Below, one piece after another: positions 1 through 7,681 of a stretch of DNA of 64,000 nucleotides. Location: NCBI GenBank assembly GCA_028868855.1, contig JAGWTR010000005.1:214495-278494 (forward strand), given 5' to 3'. The notes under the pieces are model-generated. The model ran no database searches, had not been told where the DNA came from, and saw only the letters and a program-made list of their open reading frames with translations. Numbering within the stretch: the stretch's first letter is position 1; each line of letters opens with the position of its first letter. Position numbers and translations under genes: made by a program. This DNA is from Burkholderiales bacterium. Lineage in GTDB: Bacteria > Pseudomonadota > Gammaproteobacteria > Burkholderiales > Burkholderiaceae_C.

Positions 1-46
1 GGGCCAGGCGCCGGCTCGCTTCGCTGTCACTCAGGCCGTCATGCAT
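1..46 (-). CDS. Start of a cation-transporting P-type ATPase (partial)
   Basis: Only the first 15 codons lie in the window, read leftward from an ATG at 46; an in-frame stop lies just upstream, which fixes this start. The residues read MHDGLSDSEASRRLA, which resembles the opening of the cation-ATPase N-terminal domain of Ca/Mg-type P-type ATPases (pattern GLS-x-x-EA-x-x-RL). It is divergent from the cytochrome operon. The identification rests on this short stretch alone, so it is tentative. Confidence 0.45.
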   Translation of the reverse strand, partial: MHDGLSDSEASRRLA

Positions 47-121
47 GGATCAATTCCCGGTGGTGAGTCATCGCTTTGAATCTTAGGGGCATTCACCGGT
101 CCCCCTGCGTCCCGCCCTCTT

Positions 122-138
122 GTTAAGGAATTCCTAAG
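122..138 (+). promoter_or_regulatory. PmrA/QseB-like direct repeat upstream of the cytochrome operon
   Basis: GTTAAG, a 5-base spacer (GAATT) and CCTAAG form two near-identical hexamers in direct repeat, 35 bases before the first gene of the operon. PmrA/QseB-type regulators bind YTTAAK-N5-YTTAAK, and the match here has one mismatch in each half. The operon ends with its own QseB/PmrA-like regulator, so autoregulation is the natural inference. Confidence 0.45.
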
Positions 139-172
139 GTCTGCGCAGCATCATGAAAACCAAGGAGTCGCC

Positions 173-595
173 ATGCCCATCTCATCCATCCATCACTTTG
201 CGCTTAGATCCCTGGCTGCGGCAGTCTGTCTAGCCGGTGCGGCCTTCGCCCCAGCAGCCTACGCAGCAACGCCGAAAGAGCTGCTGTCCGGTTACACCGC
301 ACAGAGCGGTCAACCTGCCGAGCCTGCCCGTGGTCAACAGTTTTTCACGAGCAAGCAAGGTGGGCAATGGAGTTGCGCCTCCTGCCACAACTCGGTGCCC
401 ACACAGGCCGGCAAGCACGCCTCCACCGGCAAGAAAATCGGTGCGCTGGCGCCTGCCTTCAATCCTGAACGTTTCACCGACCCGACCAAGGTCGAGAAAT
501 GGTTCCGCCGCAACTGCAACGATGTCGCGAGTCGCCAGTGCACCCCTGCCGAGAAGGCGGACGTGCTGAGTTGGTTGCTCACGCTCAAGCCTTGA
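173..595 (+). CDS. SHP-type monoheme cytochrome c (DUF1924)
   Basis: A 140-residue exported protein with a signal peptide (about residues 1-31, ending AYA-A). A single haem-binding motif CASCH is at residues 68-72. Downstream, N114 and the pair C115 and C123 match the pattern of the sphaeroides haem protein (SHP/DUF1924), in which an Asn is a displaceable distal ligand and a nearby disulfide constrains it. These proteins are periplasmic and bind oxygen or other small ligands in the reduced state. It heads an operon with a diheme cytochrome and a cytochrome b561, the usual partners of SHP. An AAGGAG ribosome site lies before the ATG. Confidence 0.85.
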   Translation: MPISSIHHFALRSLAAAVCLAGAAFAPAAYAATPKELLSGYTAQSGQPAEPARGQQFFTSKQGGQWSCASCHNSVPTQAGKHASTGKKIGALAPAFNPERFTDPTKVEKWFRRNCNDVASRQCTPAEKADVLSWLLTLKP

Positions 596-633
596 TGGCC
601 CGTTTTTCGATCACTTGTTCCGGAGTACCGTCC

Positions 634-1122
634 ATGTCACATCAACCTCGCCTTCGCCTCCGCCAGGGCTTGTTCGGCCTGATGGCCGCCCTGCTCTTGA
701 CCCAAGCCTCCATGGCCGATGACGATGAACGCGCCACGCGCGCACCGCTGCTGCCCAAGTACCAGCAGGAATGCTCGTCGTGCCACTTGGCCTACCCGCC
801 CGGCATGTTGCCGGCCGCATCGTGGCAACGCTTGATGAACAACCTGCCCAAGCACTACGGTACTGACGCTTCGCTGGACCCAGCCACGGTCAAGCAACTG
901 TCGACCTGGCTCACTGCAAACGCTGGCAACTACCGGCGCGTCCGCGAAGAGCCGCCACAAGATCGCATCACCCGGTCGGCGTGGTTCATCCACAAGCACG
1001 ATGAGGTGCCGGCCTCCACGTGGAAGCGGCCCGCCATCAAGAGCGCAGCCAACTGCATGGCCTGCCACACCGGCGCCGAAAAAGGCGACTACGACGAAGA
1101 CCGTGTCCGAATCCCCAGGTAA
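634..1122 (+). CDS. Periplasmic diheme cytochrome c (DHC type)
   Basis: 162 residues from the ATG at 634; a longer frame exists upstream but runs into the previous gene and would destroy the signal peptide (about residues 1-28). Two CXXCH haem sites are present, CSSCH at about residues 47-51 and CMACH at about 141-145, the latter close to the C terminus as in DHC proteins. DHC is thought to pass electrons between the membrane cytochrome b and SHP. The gene sits between those two partners, 38 bases after SHP and 7 bases before the cytochrome b gene. Confidence 0.85.
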   Translation: MSHQPRLRLRQGLFGLMAALLLTQASMADDDERATRAPLLPKYQQECSSCHLAYPPGMLPAASWQRLMNNLPKHYGTDASLDPATVKQLSTWLTANAGNYRRVREEPPQDRITRSAWFIHKHDEVPASTWKRPAIKSAANCMACHTGAEKGDYDEDRVRIPR

Positions 1123-1129
1123 GAACGCC

Positions 1130-1879
1130 ATGACCAGCAATACCCTATCCCCTTCCCCTGCGCCCGCCGAGCAAATCCAGGCGACCACCCCCACTAGCCG
1201 CCGTGTGACCGATGCCACCACGCGCATGCTCCACTGGCTCATGGCAGTGAGCTTTACCGGCGCCTACCTGACCGCCGATGGCGAGCGCTGGCGCATGGTG
1301 CACGTCACGCTGGGCTACACCCTGGCCGGCCTGATGGTGACCCGGGTGCTGTGGGGCCTGTTCGGGCCGCGCCAGGCCAGGCTGTCGGTGCTGATGCGCA
1401 AGTTGCAGGGTCTGCCAAGCTGGCTGAAATCACTCTCCTCGGTGCGCTCCCTGACCACCTTGCAACCGGCTTGGCGCTCGGGGCAGAACCTGTTGATGGC
1501 CTTGGCCGTGGCGCTCATCCTGAGCCTGGTCATTCCCTTGACGCTCAGCGGCTACGCCGTCTGGGACGAATGGGGCGGTGATTGGCTTGAAGAGGTGCAT
1601 GAATTTTTCGGCAACACCATGCTCACGGTGGTGCTGGCGCACATCGGCCTGATTGCCCTGTTGAGCGTGCTGCGCCGTAAAAACCAGGCCTTACCCATGC
1701 TCACCGGCCGCACACAAGGCCCAGGACCGGACTTGGCCAAACGCAACCACGGCCTCCTCGCGGTGGCGGTGTTGGCCGGCGTTGTGGCATTTTGGGTCTG
1801 GCAGTGGAACGAGGCGCCCAATGCCCCACCTGCCGACGCCTCCGCCGTGAGTCAGAATCACCCCCATGATGACGATTAA
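1130..1879 (+). CDS. Cytochrome b561 family membrane protein
   Basis: 249 residues from the ATG at 1130. It has four hydrophobic segments in the core (about residues 40-190) with conserved histidines near segments 1, 2 and 4 (MLHWLM, MVHVTLGY, LAHIGL) that would hold two b haems, and a fifth hydrophobic segment near residue 220. The N terminus is Ser/Pro/Thr-rich and the C terminus ends in an Asn-His/Asp-rich tail (NHPHDDD). It is likely the quinol-oxidising inner-membrane partner of the diheme cytochrome. It sits 7 bases after that gene and 11 bases before the response regulator, consistent with one transcript. Confidence 0.85.
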   Translation: MTSNTLSPSPAPAEQIQATTPTSRRVTDATTRMLHWLMAVSFTGAYLTADGERWRMVHVTLGYTLAGLMVTRVLWGLFGPRQARLSVLMRKLQGLPSWLKSLSSVRSLTTLQPAWRSGQNLLMALAVALILSLVIPLTLSGYAVWDEWGGDWLEEVHEFFGNTMLTVVLAHIGLIALLSVLRRKNQALPMLTGRTQGPGPDLAKRNHGLLAVAVLAGVVAFWVWQWNEAPNAPPADASAVSQNHPHDDD

Positions 1880-1890
1880 ACGCACTCGAT

Positions 1891-2562
1891 ATGCGCATCC
1901 TGCTCGCTGAAGACGATCCCCTGCTGGGGGACGGCCTGAAAGCCGGCCTGCGTCAGCTCGGTTTCCTGGTGGATTGGGTGCGCGACGGCCAAGCTGCCGA
2001 GCGCGAGTTGCGCGCCCAGCCATATGCCGCCGCGGTGCTTGACCTTGGCTTGCCGCTGAAAGATGGCATGAACGTCTTGGAGGCCATCCGCCGCGACGGC
2101 CTCTCCCTGCCTGTGCTGGTGCTGACCGCCCGCGATGCGGTGCCCGATCGAATCCGCGGGCTGGATGTGGGCGCCGACGACTATGTGATCAAGCCGGTCG
2201 ACCTGAACGAGCTCGCGGCGCGCCTGCGCGCCCTGGTGCGCCGCGCCCATGGGCAGCCGCAAGAATGCCTGACGGCCCAGGACGTGGTGCTCGACCCGGC
2301 GGCCCGTTCGGTGCAACAGTCGGGCGAGCCCGTCACGCTGTCCGCACGAGAGTTCGACCTGCTGCACGCACTGATGCTCAACGCAGGCCGCATCCTGTCG
2401 CGCGAACAACTCGAACAGCATCTCTACAGCTGGGGTCAAGAGGTCGACAGCAACGCGGTCGAGGTGCACATCCACCACCTGCGCCGCAAGCTCGGCACAA
2501 CGCTGATCCAGACCGTGCGGGGCGTTGGCTACATGCTGCAAGCCAACACGTCAGACTCATGA
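1891..2562 (+). CDS. OmpR-family response regulator (QseB/PmrA-like)
   Basis: 223 residues. The receiver domain has the acidic pair at D8-D9, the phosphoacceptor D51 (AVLDLGLP), T79 and K101 (DDYVIKP). The C-terminal half is a winged helix typical of OmpR proteins, ending in the VRGVGYML motif. Its stop overlaps the start of the histidine kinase (ATGA), so the two are translationally coupled. The direct repeat at 122-138 is a plausible binding site. The exact regulon cannot be told from the sequence. Confidence 0.9.
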   Translation: MRILLAEDDPLLGDGLKAGLRQLGFLVDWVRDGQAAERELRAQPYAAAVLDLGLPLKDGMNVLEAIRRDGLSLPVLVLTARDAVPDRIRGLDVGADDYVIKPVDLNELAARLRALVRRAHGQPQECLTAQDVVLDPAARSVQQSGEPVTLSAREFDLLHALMLNAGRILSREQLEQHLYSWGQEVDSNAVEVHIHHLRRKLGTTLIQTVRGVGYMLQANTSDS

Positions 2563-3926
2563 TCAAGCTGCCACGATCATTGCAAGGTCGGCTGCTCGTG
2601 CTGGTGCTGGGGGTTGTGGCCTGCGTCTGGATGACCACGGCAGCGATGACCTGGTTTGATGCACGCCATGAACTCGAAGAATTGCTCGACAGCCACCTGG
2701 CGCAGGCTGCCGCTCTGCTGGTGGTGCAGCAACAGGGTGATTTTGAGGATGACCACCACGACACCGACGCCCCAACCTTCCACCGCTACGCCCCCAAGGT
2801 GGCGTACCAAATTTTCCACAAGGGCCAACTGGCACTGCGTTCGGCCAACGCACCAAGCGTGCCCATGATCAAACCCGACAAACCATTTTGGAGGGGGTTC
2901 GAAACCGTTCAGATGGACGGGGTGGCCTGGCGGGTCTTCGCCACCCATGCCGCCGATCACGAAGTGCAGGTGTATGTGGGCGAGCAAACCAGCTCACGAA
3001 CCGCCATCCTGTGGGCGGTGCTGCGCAGCACCCTGTGGCCGATCGTCGTGGCATTGCCGCTGCTGGCGCTGGCGGTGTGGTGGGCGGTCTACCTGGGCGT
3101 GGCGCCCATGCGCCGACTGGGGCGCACATTGGCCGAGCGCCAACCGCAGGCACTGCACCCGATCGCCATTGAGGGCACCAGCTCGGAGATGGCGCCCATG
3201 GTCAATGCGCTCAATGGGTTGTTCGAACGCATCGGCACACTGCTGGAGTCCGAACGCCGCTTCACGGCTGATGCCGCGCACGAGTTGCGCACGCCCATCG
3301 CGGCGATCCGCGCCCAGGCGCAGGTGGCGATGGGTGAATCCGACCTCGCCTTGCGTCGGCACGCGCTGCAAAGCACCTTGGATGGCTGCGACCGCGCCAC
3401 GAGATTGGTCGAGCAACTGTTGACCCTGTCCAGGCTGGAAGCCGTTGCGACACCGGCCATGCAGCGCGTCGATCTGAGCGCACTGACCAAGCAGGTCGTG
3501 GCCGAGGTGGCGCCCAAGGCCATTGGTAAGCATCAGACGCTCGAATTCGAGGCGACCGAAGCCGTTCACGTTCCGGGCAACGAGACGCTGCTGGCCGTGC
3601 TGGTGCGCAATCTGGTCGACAACGCAGTGCGGTACAGCCCGCCATCGGCGCGAGTGAACGTGGGCCTTCAGCGGCGTGACGGGCGCGTCGTACTCAGCGT
3701 CGAAGACAGCGGTCCGGGCCTGACCGAAGCGGACCTTCTGCGGCTTGGCGAGCGATTTTTCAGAGTGCCGGGCAGCCCTGAGAGCGGCAGCGGACTGGGC
3801 TGGTCGATCGTGCGACGCATTGCGGCCGTGCACGGCCTTGAGCTGCAGGTCGAACGTTCCCCGGCGCTGGGCGGCCTCGTCGTTCGAGTCGTCTCCAAGC
3901 CGGTGATCGGCGACCCTGCAGAATGA
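2559..3926 (+). CDS. Sensor histidine kinase (QseC-like)
   Basis: 455 residues from the ATG at 2559, overlapping the regulator stop. Two membrane segments (about residues 13-33 and 150-172) flank a periplasmic sensor region; this holds an acidic/histidine-rich patch (DFEDDHHDTD, about residues 65-75) that could bind a metal. A HAMP-like stretch follows, then the H-box with H241 (DAAHELRTP), an N-box (RNLVDNAVRY) and G-boxes (DSGPGL, GSGLGWSIV). It should phosphorylate the adjacent regulator. The signal is unknown; metal sensing is an inference from the patch. Confidence 0.9.
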   Translation: MIKLPRSLQGRLLVLVLGVVACVWMTTAAMTWFDARHELEELLDSHLAQAAALLVVQQQGDFEDDHHDTDAPTFHRYAPKVAYQIFHKGQLALRSANAPSVPMIKPDKPFWRGFETVQMDGVAWRVFATHAADHEVQVYVGEQTSSRTAILWAVLRSTLWPIVVALPLLALAVWWAVYLGVAPMRRLGRTLAERQPQALHPIAIEGTSSEMAPMVNALNGLFERIGTLLESERRFTADAAHELRTPIAAIRAQAQVAMGESDLALRRHALQSTLDGCDRATRLVEQLLTLSRLEAVATPAMQRVDLSALTKQVVAEVAPKAIGKHQTLEFEATEAVHVPGNETLLAVLVRNLVDNAVRYSPPSARVNVGLQRRDGRVVLSVEDSGPGLTEADLLRLGERFFRVPGSPESGSGLGWSIVRRIAAVHGLELQVERSPALGGLVVRVVSKPVIGDPAE

Positions 3927-3978
3927 CGCGATGCACACGCCATCTGTTGTACCCTGAAAGAAGCACGCTCAACGCTGA

Positions 3979-3992
3979 TTGATCAAGCGCAA
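3979..3992. promoter_or_regulatory. Candidate FNR/ANR-type box A
   Basis: TTGATCAAGCGCAA, compared with the FNR consensus TTGAT-N4-ATCAA: one perfect half-site and one with two mismatches. Its centre is 56 bases upstream of the ATG at 4042. It is the weakest of the island boxes on its own. Confidence 0.35.
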
Positions 3993-4041
3993 ACAAGACA
4001 CGTCGCGGCGGTGCCATCGTTGAGATTTGGAGGATGCTCTC

Positions 4042-4329
4042 ATGCCATCGACGACCCAGTACCTCAAGGACCACGTCTTTTGCCGATGCGGGCAGGCCGT
4101 CAGCCAGCTCGTCGAGAGTGGCTTGGTCGGCCGGCCAGAACTGATCAGCAGCGAGGTGGAAATCGGCGAATGGTGGCTCGTGTCAGCCGAACTTGCCGAC
4201 ACCTTGCGCGCCGCCGGCCTACCGATGCTGCAATTCGGAGAGCTGAACATGTGGGGCCGCTCAGCCGCCAAGACTCCCTTGAAGGACGACATCGACTTGA
4301 TCAACGCGATCACCGCCAAACGCCCATGA
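4042..4329 (+). CDS. Uncharacterised small protein paired with a PaaK-like ligase
   Basis: 95 residues. The ATG at 4042 is chosen because GGAGGA lies 7 bases before it; a TTG start 15 bases upstream would overlap that ribosome site. No signal peptide or membrane segment is visible. The sequence has FCRCG near residue 14, a Trp pair in a GEWWLVS motif, and a C-terminal DDIDLINAI segment. I do not recognise the family. It ends 10 bases before the ligase-like gene, so the two are probably one operon, driven from a promoter near box A. Confidence 0.7.
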   Translation: MPSTTQYLKDHVFCRCGQAVSQLVESGLVGRPELISSEVEIGEWWLVSAELADTLRAAGLPMLQFGELNMWGRSAAKTPLKDDIDLINAITAKRP

Positions 4330-4339
4330 AGCGCGCGCA

Positions 4340-5737
4340 TTGAGCAGCCGCCCCATGCTGCCGCCCTTTGACCAATGGCTTTCAAGTACCACTGCCTCTG
4401 ACGTGGTCGTGGCCCGGCATGCCAGCGACGCCGGGCTGGCCCGACGCCGCAAGCAACGCCTGGCCGATCTACTGGCCACCGCCAAGCGGGGATCGCGCTT
4501 GTACCAGCCACTGCTGAAGGATCAGGACCCTGCCCAGGTGCGCCTGCAGGATCTGCCAATCATGCACAAGTCCGACCTAATGCACCGCTTCGGTGATTGG
4601 GTCACTGATCCAGAGATTCACCTTGATGAACTGCGCTCCTTCATGGCCGACCGCACGCGCATCGGTGATCCATTCCTGGGCCGCTATGTGGTCTGGGAGA
4701 GCTCAGGCAGCAGTGGTGAGCCCGGCATCTTCATCCAAGATGCACGGGCAATGGCCGTGTATGACGCGCTTGAGGCCATACGCCGACCGCCGCTGCGGCC
4801 GCTGCAGAGGTTGATCGACCCATTCTTCCTGTGGGAGCGCAGCGTCTTCGTCGGTGCAACTGGGGGCCACTTCGCCAGCACCGTGTCGGTTGAGCGACTA
4901 CGACGCCTGAACCCCGTGTTGTCGCGAAACTTGCACAGCGTTTCCTTCCTGCAGCCCACTGACCAGTTGGTGGCCGAACTGAACGCACTGGCGCCTACCA
5001 TCCTCAGCACCTATCCGAGCGCGGCGGTGCTGCTCGCCGAGGAGCACCTCGCAGGTCGCCTGCACATCGCACCGCAGGAAATATGGACCGGCGGCGAGAC
5101 GCTTTCCCCGGTGATGCGCAACTTCGTTCAACAGACCTTCGGATGCCCGGTGAGCAACAGCTATGGCGCATCAGAATTCCTGGCAATGGCCTCCGAGTGC
5201 CGTTGCGGCATGCTGCACCTCAACAGCGACTGGGTGATCCTCGAACCCGTGGACGAGCATGGCGAACCAGTCCCGCTCGACCAACACGGCGCCACCACCT
5301 TGCTGACCAACCTGGCAAACCATGTGCAGCCCTTGATCCGCTACGACCTGGGCGACAGCATTGCTGTGCAATCCCAGGCTTGCAAGTGTGGCTCCAGACT
5401 GCCTGTGATCGAAGTGCAGGGCCGCGCCGACGACACGCTGCGGCTCGGCCTGCCCGGTGCGCCATCCATCCGGGTGCTGCCGCTGGCCGTGACCACAGTG
5501 CTGGAAGATGACGCCGGGCTCTTTGACTTTCAACTCGTACAGCAAGGAGCGTGCGACTTGCTGCTGCGCACCAGCCTGTGTGGCGAGGCCGGCAACGCTG
5601 CCTTGCAACGCGCTCGCCAAGTGCTCGCCGCCTACCTTGAGCAGCAAGGTGTGACCGGCGTGAGCATCGAATGTCGCAACGCCGAGCCGTGCAGGCCAGA
5701 GCGCAGCGGCAAGATCCGGCGCGTGATCGCACTGTAG
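4340..5737 (+). CDS. Phenylacetate-CoA ligase-like AMP-binding enzyme
   Basis: 465 residues if translated from the TTG at 4340; an ATG at 4355 is an alternative. It carries the adenylate-forming signatures of the PaaK group: SSGSSGEPG (phosphate-binding loop, about residue 120), SNSYGASEF (about 270) and RYDLGD (about 335). PaaK-type enzymes activate an aromatic or other carboxylate as an acyl-AMP and usually transfer it to CoA. No phenylacetate-pathway gene is nearby, so the substrate is unknown; a non-catabolic role in the island is possible. A Cys pair (CKCGS, about residue 350) may bind metal. Confidence 0.75.
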   Translation: MSSRPMLPPFDQWLSSTTASDVVVARHASDAGLARRRKQRLADLLATAKRGSRLYQPLLKDQDPAQVRLQDLPIMHKSDLMHRFGDWVTDPEIHLDELRSFMADRTRIGDPFLGRYVVWESSGSSGEPGIFIQDARAMAVYDALEAIRRPPLRPLQRLIDPFFLWERSVFVGATGGHFASTVSVERLRRLNPVLSRNLHSVSFLQPTDQLVAELNALAPTILSTYPSAAVLLAEEHLAGRLHIAPQEIWTGGETLSPVMRNFVQQTFGCPVSNSYGASEFLAMASECRCGMLHLNSDWVILEPVDEHGEPVPLDQHGATTLLTNLANHVQPLIRYDLGDSIAVQSQACKCGSRLPVIEVQGRADDTLRLGLPGAPSIRVLPLAVTTVLEDDAGLFDFQLVQQGACDLLLRTSLCGEAGNAALQRARQVLAAYLEQQGVTGVSIECRNAEPCRPERSGKIRRVIAL

Positions 5738-5819
5738 TCATTGGCCATTTAGCCCATGTGCTGACCACCATCGATCGAGACGTTGGCGTCAGCTCCGCTG
5801 ATGCATCGATTCATTCATT

Positions 5820-6464
5820 TCACGAATTCATCAGCGCGATCACCTCTTCGTCGGTCGTCTGATCGAAATTTCGGTAGTGCGCGCCAACCGCACCAAACGA
5901 TTGCAGTTTCGCCAGACAGATCAACTCCCCCACTTCGTCACGCAAGAAGCGCTCCACCTCCTCAGCGGGCGCAACCGGCACCGCAACAATCACGCGGGCG
6001 GGCTGCCGTTGGCGCAGTGCACGAAGGGCGGCACGCATGGTGGTGCCGGTGGCAATGCCATCATCGACCAACACCACGGTCTTGCCCTTCACAGGCACGG
6101 GCGCCCTGCCCTTCAGATAAACGCGACGCCGGCGCTCAATTTCCTCAAGTTGCTGTGGCACCGCCCGCTGCACATCTTCAAGCGACGTCCCGGTCATGGT
6201 GAGTGTTGTCTCTTCCACCTCAATCACCGGCTCCTGCGCGTCGGCCACGGCGGCCACAGCGAGTTCGGGGTTGCCGCGCGCACCGATCTTGCGCACCAGC
6301 AACAAATCAAGCGGTGCATTGAGCGCATGGGCAACCTCTACCGCCACCGGAACACCGCCGCGCGGCAAGGCCAGCACCACCGCGTCTTGAAGACCGCGCT
6401 CCCGCAGGACTGCAGCCAGCTTTTGGCCAGCATCCACTCGGTCCTCGAAAAGCTCATGCCTCAT
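5820..6464 (-). CDS. Phosphoribosyltransferase-domain protein
   Basis: 214 residues from the ATG at 6464; a longer frame lacks a good start, and GGAG lies just before this ATG. It holds the type I PRTase signature VVLVDDGIATGTTM (two acidic residues followed by the PRPP loop, about residue 118-131) and an early ALPRGGVPVA loop. Such proteins use PRPP or bind ribose phosphates; the acceptor substrate of this clade (COG1926-like) is not known. It is transcribed divergently from an APH-like kinase with box B between them. A PRPP synthetase paralogue in the same island suggests a functional link. Confidence 0.85.
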   Translation of the reverse strand: MRHELFEDRVDAGQKLAAVLRERGLQDAVVLALPRGGVPVAVEVAHALNAPLDLLLVRKIGARGNPELAVAAVADAQEPVIEVEETTLTMTGTSLEDVQRAVPQQLEEIERRRRVYLKGRAPVPVKGKTVVLVDDGIATGTTMRAALRALRQRQPARVIVAVPVAPAEEVERFLRDEVGELICLAKLQSFGAVGAHYRNFDQTTDEEVIALMNS

Positions 6465-6529
6465 GGGCCATCTCCGTCCATGCACCGCACCAGGAACGGA
6501 CACGATCAGGCCCAAGACCATCGACGCGG

Positions 6530-6543
6530 TTGAGAAATATCAA
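6530..6543. promoter_or_regulatory. Candidate FNR/ANR-type box B
   Basis: TTGAGAAATATCAA differs from TTGAT-N4-ATCAA at one base. It lies between the divergent PRTase (start 6464) and APH-like kinase (start 6638). A -10-like AAGAAT at 6566-6571 starts 29.5 bases from the box centre, the spacing of a class II FNR promoter (site at -41.5) reading rightward. Confidence 0.6.
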
Positions 6544-6637
6544 CGGCGCGCACTCAGCCGCTGCGAAGAATGAACGATCCGAGCCACCCTGTGTCCAGGG
6601 GCGACCGGTCGACATCAAGCACCCATCGGCACCACGC

Positions 6638-7681
6638 ATGGAACCTGACACACATGAGAAGGTGCTCTTTCTGGGTTCGCGCGCGGCCCATCCCGGCACC
6701 AGCGGCCCGATCGAGATGATCGAGACGCACATGTCCTGGGTGGTCCTGGCCGGCGATCGGGCGCTCAAGCTCAAGAAGCCGATGCGCACCGCCTGGTGCG
6801 ATTTCTCGACCTTGAAGGCGCGCGAACTCAACGCCCGCGAGGAAGTGCGGCTGAACCGCCGACTCGCTCCCGACGTCTACCTGGGCCTGCTGGCGCTGCA
6901 ATGGACCAACGGCCACTTCGCGTTCGCACCCGACGCCGAGGCGATGCTTGGCGGTCACACCGTCGACTGGCTGGTGCTGATGCGACGCCTGCCCGCCGAG
7001 CGCATGCTCGACCGCATGATCGCTGCTGGAACGGTCACGTCAAGCCACATCGACGCTCTGATCCAGGTACTGGCGCGCTTCTACCAGGAGACACCCCGGG
7101 CGACATTGAGCGCCGATGACTATGTGGCGCACTTTGCGAGCGAGCAGGTGCTCAATCGCGACGTACTACTGCGGCCAGACTTTGAGCTCACTGGCGCGAT
7201 GGCGACACTCGACGCCTTCGACCAGGCCATTGCTGAACACGCTCAGTCCCTGCGAGAACGTGTGCTGCAGGGTCGACTGCTCGACGGCCATGGCGACCTG
7301 AGACCCGAGCATGTGTGCCTGTTGCCCAGGCCGGTCATCATCGATGCATTGGAGTTCAATGCGTCGCTGCGACAGGTCGATCCGCTCGACGAGCTGGTGT
7401 TTCTCGGTCTCGAATGCGAACTCGCCGGCGCGCCGTGGATTACCGCGCACTTGTTGTCGCGCTACGGCGCAGCGCTCAACGACCCGGCACCGGCTGCATT
7501 GGTGCGGTTTTACACCGCCAGCCGCGCGCTGCTGAGAGCCCGCCTGTGTGCAGCGCACCTGATCGACCCCGCCACCTGCATCCCCAGCAAATGGCTGCCT
7601 CGCGCCCAGCACTATCTCGATCGGACGCACCAAGCGCTGCAACATCCCCTCAGCGTCGCCATGCCCCATGGCTCTGCCTGA
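6638..7681 (+). CDS. APH-like phosphotransferase (small-molecule kinase fold)
   Basis: 347 residues from the ATG at 6638; a TTG at 6530 would put the regulatory box inside the gene. It is homologous to the N-terminal part of the 542-residue protein at 13441-15069: both have an early KLKKP or KIKKA motif, then EVRLNRR or ELRLNRR, and the catalytic loop HGDLRPEH here (HGDLHLAN there) followed by DALEFN. This is the aminoglycoside phosphotransferase/choline kinase fold. The substrate is unknown; nothing suggests drug resistance. Its 3' end overlaps the convergent PRPP synthetase by 32 bases. Confidence 0.8.
   Translation: MEPDTHEKVLFLGSRAAHPGTSGPIEMIETHMSWVVLAGDRALKLKKPMRTAWCDFSTLKARELNAREEVRLNRRLAPDVYLGLLALQWTNGHFAFAPDAEAMLGGHTVDWLVLMRRLPAERMLDRMIAAGTVTSSHIDALIQVLARFYQETPRATLSADDYVAHFASEQVLNRDVLLRPDFELTGAMATLDAFDQAIAEHAQSLRERVLQGRLLDGHGDLRPEHVCLLPRPVIIDALEFNASLRQVDPLDELVFLGLECELAGAPWITAHLLSRYGAALNDPAPAALVRFYTASRALLRARLCAAHLIDPATCIPSKWLPRAQHYLDRTHQALQHPLSVAMPHGSA

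Noticed and set aside
6638..7681. Aminoglycoside resistance gene
   Set aside because: Only the general APH fold is shared; it lacks the drug-binding signatures and sits in a metabolic island.
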